From Actinomycetospora sp. TBRC 11914 (lineage in GTDB: Bacteria; Actinomycetota; Actinomycetes; Mycobacteriales; Pseudonocardiaceae), in assembly GCF_012933465.1 (NCBI RefSeq), contig NZ_JABBND010000007.1, positions 1 through 64,000 on the forward strand: a DNA stretch of 64,000 bases, read 5' to 3'. Below are positions 58,566-64,000 of this stretch, piece after piece. Below the pieces are notes generated by a model, which saw only the letters and a program-made list of their open reading frames with translations, had not been told where the DNA came from and did not search any database. Made by a program: the position numbers and the translations under genes. Position 1 is the stretch's first letter; each line of letters starts with the position of its first letter.

Positions 58566-61541
58566 TCACGACGCGTCGGCGACCTCGGTGACGATGGGAC
58601 CGCGCGCCAGGAGCTCGGCGAGCGCTGCCGACGGCATGGCGCGGGCGAACAGCCAGCCCTGGTAGGCGTCGACGCCGAGGTCGCGCAGCACCGCGAACTG
58701 GTCGGCGTCCTCCACTCCCTCGGCCACGCAGGTCTGGCCGATGGCGGCGGCGAGCTCGACCACCGCGCGGGCCACCGCCCGGTCCGACTCGCCGGTCGCG
58801 ACGCCGCGCACGAAGCCGCGGTCGAGCTTGACGATCTGGGCAGGCAGGCCGGTCAGCCGGGACAGGGACGAGTAGCCGGTGCCGAAGTCGTCGACGGCGA
58901 ACCGCACGCCCGCGGCGATCAGCTCGTTCATCTCGCGCAGCGTGGCGGGCGGCAGGTCGGCCAGGCAGGTCTCGACGAGCTCGAGCACGAGCCGGTCCCA
59001 CGGCAGGCCCGCGTCGGTGACGGCCTCGTGCACCGTCGCGAGGAAGTCGGGGTCACCGGGCAGCAGGCCGGCGAGGTTCACCGCGACCGACGCGACCGGG
59101 TGGCCGCCGTGGGTGGGCCAGGTCGCCGCCTCGCGCACCGCGGTGCGGAGCACCCAGCGGTCCAGCTCCCCGAGCAGGTCCGCGGCCTCGGCGATCGGGA
59201 GGAACTTGTCCGGGAAGATCAGCCCGTGCTCGGGGTGCTGCCAGCGCACCAGCGCCTCGGCGGTCTGCACCCGCCCGTCCGGCGCGACGACGGGCTGGAA
59301 GTGCAGCACCAGCTCGTCGTTGACCATGGCCTGGCGCAGCTGGGACTCCATCCGCAGCGCCTCGTCGGCGCCCCGCATGATCGCCTCGTCGGCGAGCGCG
59401 ACCCGGTTCGAGCCGCTCTTCGCCTCGAACAGCGCCGCGTCGGCGAACCGGACCAGGTCCGCCGTCGCCGGGTGGTCGGGCGCGTCGAGCGAGGTGGTGG
59501 CGAGCACCTGCTCCACCGGGTCACCGGTCAGGTCGATGTCCGGCTCGCCGGGCGTGGCCGGCAGGCCGAGCGCGGCGCCGACGGCCGCCCCGATCGTGGC
59601 CGAGACCCGCACCAGCTGGCCGTGGACCGGCACCGCGGTGCGCAGGATCCGCCCGACGACGGCGGTGAGCTCGTCGAGGCCGCCGTGCGCGTCGACGTCG
59701 GCGCACACCACCACGAACTCGTCGCCGGAGTGCCGGGTGGCGCTGCACCCGGCTGGCAGGCCCTCGCGGAGCTTCTCGGCCAGCACGACGAGCAGCTCGT
59801 CGCCCGCGTCGTGGCCCAGGGAGTCGTTGACCCGCTTGAAGTTGTCGAGGTCGCAGAACAGCACGGCGGTACGCCGCGCGCTGGGCCCGGCGAGCAGGTG
59901 CGACACCGCCCGGGAGAGCGCCCGGCGGTTCGGCAGGCCGGTCAGCTCGTCGTGCATCGCCTGGTGGCGCAGCGACGCCTCGACGCGGCGGTTCTCGGTG
60001 ACGTCGGTGAAGACGACGAGGTGGGTGGCACGGCCGAGGTCGTCGGCCGACACCGACACGTGCAGCTCGCACCACACGGGCTCGGTCTCGGCGCCCCGCG
60101 CGCCCCGCTCGCGGCGCCGCAGGGCGCGGGCCGCGCAGGACCACGAGATCGACCCGGCCGAGCCCGCGGGCCGGGCCAGCAGCGGGGTCGCGCCGGTCGG
60201 GGCGACGCCGGGCGCGAGGGCCTCCCGCTCGGCGTGCAGGTCGAGCAGCTCGTCGGCCCGGCGCCCGCGCAGCGTGTCCTGGCCCTCGCCGAGCAGCCGG
60301 CACAGCGACTGGTTGGCCTGCACGAGCCGTTCGTGGTCGTCGAAGAGCGCGACCCCGACCGGTGCCACCGCGAGCAGGTCGGTGAACCGCTGGGTGGAGG
60401 CCCGCATCCGGGTCTCCATCGCGCGGCGCTCGGTGACGTCCTCGACGGCGCCGGCGACGATCACCCGCTCCCCCACCGTGGTGCGGGCGGCGCGCACGTG
60501 GAGCACGCGCGTGGGGTCGTGGGCGGGCCGCACCTCGAGGTCGAGCGGGGTGCCCTCCTCGAGCATCGCGCGCCAGCGGGCCCCGACGACCGGGCGGTCG
60601 ACCGGGTGCACGGCCTCCCCGACGTGGGCCCGGCCCAGGGTGCCGAACGGCGGGAGCCCGAGCAGGGTCCGGGCCACCGAGTTGATGACCCAGGAATCCC
60701 GGGAGCGGTCGTTCTCGAAGGAGCCGATCCCGGCGAGGCGGCTGAGCTCCTCGAGCCGGCGCCGCTCGTCGGCGACCGCTGCGTCGGTCGACCCCGGCGC
60801 GGGCGTCTCCCCCTCGTCGCTCACGTCGACGACGAGGAGGGCCTCGTGGGCCGTCCCGGGGACCTGCCGCCACCGGATCAGCCGGACGGGGAGGGGGTTC
60901 TGCCCGTGGCGCAGCAGCTCCCCGTGCCCCGGGGCGGCCGGACGGGTGGCGACGACCGCGTCGACCGGCATCCCGACGAGGTCCTCGGTCGCCACCCCGA
61001 CGAGGCGCGCGAGCTCGGGAGACACGGTCACGACGCGGCCCTGGGCGTCGTGGAGGACGACGGGTCCGTCCGGCATCGGCCCCGGGACGCCGACCGGGGT
61101 GTCGGCGGGGACCACCACGGTCCCGGCGGCCAGGGCCGCCCCGGCGTCCCGGCGCCGGCGGACCGTCGGCGAGGGCCGCTCCGGGGGCGTGACGACGACC
61201 TCCGCAGCGGGCCCGTCGGTCGCGGCGGGCGGCAGGGCCGGGAGTGTCCGCGCGGGACGCGGCCCCTCCTGCTCGGGCACCGCGGCCGGGGCCTCCGGCC
61301 GGGCGGGGCGGCACCGGGGCACGGTGGGCAGCGTCTCGGCGTCGTACCCCGGGTCGACGGCGGGCGCGGGCTCGTCGCGGTCCCGCTCCACGGGGAGGGC
61401 GAACGCGCCCGACGCCTCCGGGCGGGCCGGCGAGGGCAGGGCGGGGGGCTCGGCGACGACGCGGGCGCGGTCCGGCCCGGACGCGTCGGCGTCCGGCAAC
61501 CGGACGACGGCGAGCCGTGGCGTCCGCCCCGCTCCGTTCAC
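58566..61541 (-). CDS. PAS-GGDEF-EAL cyclic-di-GMP protein
   Basis: The 991-residue cytosolic protein has a Pro/Ala-rich N-terminus, three PAS-like regions (about 140-500), a GGDEF domain (about 530-690; DELTGLPNRRALSRAVSHLL, FCDLDNFKRVNDSLGHDAGD, RHSGDEFVVV) and an EAL domain (about 720-985; QTAEALVRWQHPEHG, ELVETCLADL, DDFGTGYSSL). The GGDEF core reads SGDEF, a known active-site variation; activity should be tested. The EAL motif with E-T and D-D-F-G-T-G is intact, so hydrolysis of c-di-GMP is likely. GTG at 61541 has GGAG upstream. Confidence 0.92.
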   Translation of the reverse strand: MNGAGRTPRLAVVRLPDADASGPDRARVVAEPPALPSPARPEASGAFALPVERDRDEPAPAVDPGYDAETLPTVPRCRPARPEAPAAVPEQEGPRPARTLPALPPAATDGPAAEVVVTPPERPSPTVRRRRDAGAALAAGTVVVPADTPVGVPGPMPDGPVVLHDAQGRVVTVSPELARLVGVATEDLVGMPVDAVVATRPAAPGHGELLRHGQNPLPVRLIRWRQVPGTAHEALLVVDVSDEGETPAPGSTDAAVADERRRLEELSRLAGIGSFENDRSRDSWVINSVARTLLGLPPFGTLGRAHVGEAVHPVDRPVVGARWRAMLEEGTPLDLEVRPAHDPTRVLHVRAARTTVGERVIVAGAVEDVTERRAMETRMRASTQRFTDLLAVAPVGVALFDDHERLVQANQSLCRLLGEGQDTLRGRRADELLDLHAEREALAPGVAPTGATPLLARPAGSAGSISWSCAARALRRRERGARGAETEPVWCELHVSVSADDLGRATHLVVFTDVTENRRVEASLRHQAMHDELTGLPNRRALSRAVSHLLAGPSARRTAVLFCDLDNFKRVNDSLGHDAGDELLVVLAEKLREGLPAGCSATRHSGDEFVVVCADVDAHGGLDELTAVVGRILRTAVPVHGQLVRVSATIGAAVGAALGLPATPGEPDIDLTGDPVEQVLATTSLDAPDHPATADLVRFADAALFEAKSGSNRVALADEAIMRGADEALRMESQLRQAMVNDELVLHFQPVVAPDGRVQTAEALVRWQHPEHGLIFPDKFLPIAEAADLLGELDRWVLRTAVREAATWPTHGGHPVASVAVNLAGLLPGDPDFLATVHEAVTDAGLPWDRLVLELVETCLADLPPATLREMNELIAAGVRFAVDDFGTGYSSLSRLTGLPAQIVKLDRGFVRGVATGESDRAVARAVVELAAAIGQTCVAEGVEDADQFAVLRDLGVDAYQGWLFARAMPSAALAELLARGPIVTEVADAS

Positions 61542-61936
61542 CTGTTCGCTCCTTCACCGGCGGTCTCCGGGACCAACCCCGATCGGGTCGTCTCAGCCGC
61601 ACTGATCACCGCAACGAAGGAGACCTCGGTGAGGTCCGGGCACATCACCCCGTCGAGTGCCCTGTGGCGCCGACCGTCCTTTCTCGCGCGGTCGGATGGC
61701 ATCAAGTCGAGGGTTCTGTCTCAACCCGGACGATGAACGGTCTGAGAACTCGCTGTGGACGCGACGAACGGCACACCCTCCAGGGCGTGTCGCTCACGCG
61801 CGACTGCGTTCACCCAGACGCGTTCCGGAACGGCACGGTCCGTACGAGAGGTGCCACGTCAGCGGTCCCCGACGAGCCGCGACCGGCACCCCCTCCCCGA
61901 ACGGTTCACAGGTGATCACTCGATCGTTCGTGCCGT
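61542..61936. other. 395-bp intergenic stretch with no gene seen
   Basis: No frame shows protein-like character and no RNA gene was recognised. It separates the GGDEF/EAL start from the malic-enzyme end (both on the minus strand), so it should contain the promoter of the GGDEF/EAL gene and the malic-enzyme terminator. Base composition is slightly lower in GC than the flanks. No strong hairpin was found. Confidence 0.5.
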
Positions 61937-63175
61937 TCACCGATCCTCGTGGGCCGCCACCTCGGCGACGTGACGCCGGACGACGCCGTCCGACCCGGCC
62001 GCCTCGGCGACGGCGGCGGCCACCGCGGGGGCCACGCGGGGGTCGAGCGCGCTCGGCACGATGTGGTCGACACCGAGATCCTCGGAGGCGATCCGGAAGA
62101 TCGCGTCGGCCGCGGCGAGCTTCATGTGCTCGGTGATCCGCCGCGCCGACGCGTCGAGCGCCCCGGCGAAGACGCCGGGGAACGCCAGCACGTTGTTGAT
62201 CTGGTTCGGGTAGTCGCTGCGCCCGGTCGCCACCACCGCGGCGTGCTTGCGCGCGACGTCCGGGTCGATCTCCGGGTCCGGGTTCGACAGCGCGAACACG
62301 ATGGCGTCGTCGGCCATCGTCTCGATGACCGACTCCGGCACCGTCGAGCCGGAGAGGCCCAGGAACACGTCGGCGTCGGCCAGGGCCGTCGTCAGGTCCC
62401 CGCGCAGGCCGCGCGGGTTCGTCTGCTCGGCCAGCGCGTACTTGGCGACGTTCATGTTCTCGCGCCCGGTGTGGATCACCCCGCGCGAGTCGAGCACGGT
62501 GACGTCCTCGACGCCGGCCTCCAGCAGGATCTTCGCGCAGGCCACGCCGGACGCACCGGCTCCGGACACGACGACCTTCAGCGGCGCCAGGTCCCGGTCG
62601 AGCGCGGCCGCGGCGCCACGCAGGGCGGCGAGCACGACGATCGCCGTGCCGTGCTGGTCGTCGTGCATCACCGGGCAGTCCAGCGCCTCGACGAGCCGGC
62701 GCTCGAGCTCGAAGCAGCGGGGCGCCGCGATGTCCTCGAGGTTCACCGCCCCGAACGACGGGCGCAGGTGGGTGAGGGTCTCGACGATCTCGTCGACGTC
62801 GGTGGTGTCGAGCACCAGCGGGATCGAGTCGAGCCCCGCGAACGCCTTGAACAGCGCCGACTTCCCCTCCATCACCGGCAGCGACGCGCGGGGGCCGATG
62901 TCGCCGAGCCCGAGGACGGCGGTGCCGTCGCTGACGACGGCCACCAGGCGGTGGGTCCAGGTGTAGCGGGCGGTCAGCGCGGGGTCGTCGGCGATCGCCC
63001 GGCTCACCTTCGCCACCCCGGGGGTGTAGGCGATCGAGAGGTCGCGACGGCCCGACAGCGCCACGGTGGGCGCGACGGAGAGCTTCCCCGACTCGTGCGA
63101 GGCGAAGATCTCGTCCTCGGTGAGGTCGCGGCCGTCCATGTGGGGCGGGCTGGTGTCGGCGTGCGTGCTGCTCAC
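61937..63175 (-). CDS. NAD(P)-dependent malic enzyme
   Basis: The 412-residue enzyme has the short bacterial malic-enzyme layout: SIAYTPGVAKVSRAIADDPA near the N-terminus, LGDIGPRASLPVMEGKSALF (catalytic Lys), FGAVNLEDIAAPRCFELERR (E-D metal site), HDDQHGTAIVVLAAL, a Rossmann motif SGAGASGVACAKILLEAG and FALSNPDPEIDPDVA. It oxidatively decarboxylates malate to pyruvate. GTG at 63175 has the very strong AGGAGG site 5-6 nt upstream. It is divergent from the RmlC-type gene (273 bp between starts, no gene seen between). Confidence 0.95.
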   Translation of the reverse strand: MSSTHADTSPPHMDGRDLTEDEIFASHESGKLSVAPTVALSGRRDLSIAYTPGVAKVSRAIADDPALTARYTWTHRLVAVVSDGTAVLGLGDIGPRASLPVMEGKSALFKAFAGLDSIPLVLDTTDVDEIVETLTHLRPSFGAVNLEDIAAPRCFELERRLVEALDCPVMHDDQHGTAIVVLAALRGAAAALDRDLAPLKVVVSGAGASGVACAKILLEAGVEDVTVLDSRGVIHTGRENMNVAKYALAEQTNPRGLRGDLTTALADADVFLGLSGSTVPESVIETMADDAIVFALSNPDPEIDPDVARKHAAVVATGRSDYPNQINNVLAFPGVFAGALDASARRITEHMKLAAADAIFRIASEDLGVDHIVPSALDPRVAPAVAAAVAEAAGSDGVVRRHVAEVAAHEDR

Positions 63176-63448
63176 GCGGTCCTCCTGGCTGGTGGGTCGC
63201 GGTGGGTGGGGGGACGGGGTACCTCGCCGGCGGCCGCGCGGACGCGGGGCGGGTGGACGCCCGTCGGGGACGGAGGGGGCTCGGGCGGGGCGGGATCGGG
63301 GTGGCGATCCCGGGGTGCCCGGCGCGGTCCGGACGGGCAGGTGGGCCCGGACCGGTCGATCCTGACGGCTCACCGCGCCGCTGTCTGCGACACGGAGGCG
63401 TCGGACTGGTCACGTCGGTGACGACCCCGGCCATTAGGGTGCGTCGGC

Positions 63449-64000
63449 GTGGAGGCCGAGGAACTGGCGGTACCCGGTGCGTGGGTGTTCACCCCGCCGG
63501 TGTTCCCCGACGCGCGCGGGGCGTTCGCCGCGCCCTTCCAGGCGGAGGTGTTCGCCGGAACCGTCGGGCACCCGCTGCATGTGGCGCAGGCCAACACGAG
63601 CGTATCCCGTCGCGGAGTGGTGCGCGGCGTCCACTACGCCGACGTCCCGCCCGGCCAGGCGAAGTACGTGCAGTGCTCGGCCGGCGCCCTCCTCGACGTC
63701 GTCGTCGACCTCCGGGTGGGCTCCCCCACCTTCGGGAAGTGGGACGCCGTACGGCTCGACGCCGAGGGCCTGCGCGCGGTCTACCTCTCCGAGGGGCTGG
63801 GCCACGCGTTCCTGGCGCTCGCCGACGGCACCGTCGCCACCTATCTCTGCTCGACGGCCTACAACCCGGGCGCCGAGCACGGGGTGGACCCCCTCGACCC
63901 CGAGCTCGCCCTCCCGTGGACCGAGCACGTGCCGGCCGACGAGCTCGTGCTCTCGGCGAAGGACACGGACGCCCCGTCGCTGGCGCAGGCCCGCGACGCG
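63449..64000 (+). CDS. rmlC: dTDP-4-dehydrorhamnose 3,5-epimerase (RmlC-type), 3' end outside window
   Basis: The 184 visible residues match RmlC cupin epimerases: FPDARGAFAAPFQAEVF, NTSVSRRGVVRGVHYADVPP with the catalytic His at 62, QAKYVQCSAGALLDVVVDLR with Lys72, SPTFGKWDAVRLDAEGLRA, YLSEGLGHAFLAL and TATYLCSTAYNPGAEHG-like sequence before the window ends. It epimerises C3 and C5 of dTDP-4-keto-6-deoxyglucose on the way to dTDP-L-rhamnose (wall polysaccharides or glycosylation). GTG at 63449 is the first sensible start; a cattag-type -10 a few bases upstream could make it near-leaderless. The rest of the pathway is probably downstream. Confidence 0.88.
   Translation, partial: MEAEELAVPGAWVFTPPVFPDARGAFAAPFQAEVFAGTVGHPLHVAQANTSVSRRGVVRGVHYADVPPGQAKYVQCSAGALLDVVVDLRVGSPTFGKWDAVRLDAEGLRAVYLSEGLGHAFLALADGTVATYLCSTAYNPGAEHGVDPLDPELALPWTEHVPADELVLSAKDTDAPSLAQARDA

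Noticed and set aside
63434-63928. Minus-strand frame at the right end
   Set aside because: It is the antisense of the RmlC-type epimerase, whose catalytic His and Lys motifs are clear on the plus strand.
1-64000. CRISPR array, prophage, IS element or toxin-antitoxin/defence cassette
   Set aside because: No regularly spaced repeats with spacers, transposase or integrase signatures, or recognised defence proteins were found. The HNH protein is of the common DUF222 type with no partner.

Overview
The window is very GC-rich (about 73-75% G+C by eye). It uses many GTG starts and carries actinobacterial hallmarks: a Kgd-type 2-oxoglutarate decarboxylase/dehydrogenase, a SARP regulator, an LLM-class F420-type oxidoreductase, FUSC and septum-formation family proteins, DUF5709 and DUF6104 proteins, and a DUF222/HNH protein. 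The best guess is a Pseudonocardiales actinomycete (Pseudonocardia/Actinomycetospora-like); this is inference from protein style, not a database match. It looks like ordinary chromosome: no integrase, IS element, phage, CRISPR array, rRNA or tRNA was seen.

Layout. 1-5.1 kb: a DUF222/HNH protein (5' end missing), a Ser/Thr kinase with an apparent frameshift before its C-terminal membrane anchor, a SnoaL-like protein divergent from a LuxR regulator, a secreted SNase-fold protein and a small membrane protein. 5.1-6.3 kb: an SDR and a divergent MerR regulator sharing a near-ideal MerR-type promoter (19-bp spacer, perfect palindrome). 6.3-10.5 kb: an AcoR-like regulator with a degenerate AAA+ region, divergent from a Baeyer-Villiger monooxygenase (BVMO) and an alpha/beta hydrolase. 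10.5-14.3 kb: an aminotransferase remnant, a small secreted protein, an LLM oxidoreductase, a SARP regulator and a manganese catalase. 14.3-17.2 kb: CheB plus CheR-PAS with a repeated coiled coil. 17.4-22.3 kb: small proteins, a FUSC protein and a P-type ATPase. 22.3-26.2 kb: a secondary alcohol dehydrogenase and a second BVMO, divergent from an AraC regulator. 26.2-31.6 kb: a DMT transporter, PPOX protein, hydrolase, stand-alone LigD-type polymerase and CobW-type GTPase. 31.6-42.3 kb: two CaiB-type CoA-transferases, an ABC-class ATPase, a small membrane cassette, a siderophore-interacting protein, a GH15 enzyme and a GlcD-like FAD oxidase. 42.3-48 kb: a kinase-like protein lacking its P-loop, an MHS transporter, envelope/stress-type proteins and an acyl-CoA ligase. 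48-49.4 kb: cysteine dioxygenase and rhodanese behind a possible Cys leader peptide. 49.4-57.5 kb: a fused double ABC exporter, Kgd and DUF6104. 57.5-64 kb: a ProX lipoprotein, a GGDEF/EAL protein, malic enzyme and an RmlC-type epimerase running off the end.

How the genes work together. The clearest theme is oxidation of secondary alcohols and ketones: the secondary ADH makes a ketone, BVMOs turn ketones into esters, alpha/beta hydrolases open esters, and CoA ligases/transferases could feed products to central metabolism (Kgd, malic enzyme). Two BVMO loci with unrelated regulators (AcoR-like and AraC) suggest two substrate ranges. A second theme is sulfur handling (cysteine dioxygenase plus rhodanese).

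Non-coding structure is informative. Several gene ends carry long palindromes whose arms contain the stop codon. Two of them (36.6 and 57.5 kb) share outer stem sequence. A 49-bp inverted repeat exactly brackets one CoA-transferase gene. A short tandem repeat overlaps the end of the SARP gene. No single locus is clearly a new defence or mobile system; the strongest leads are these repeat elements, the MerR promoter and the cysteine-leader candidate.
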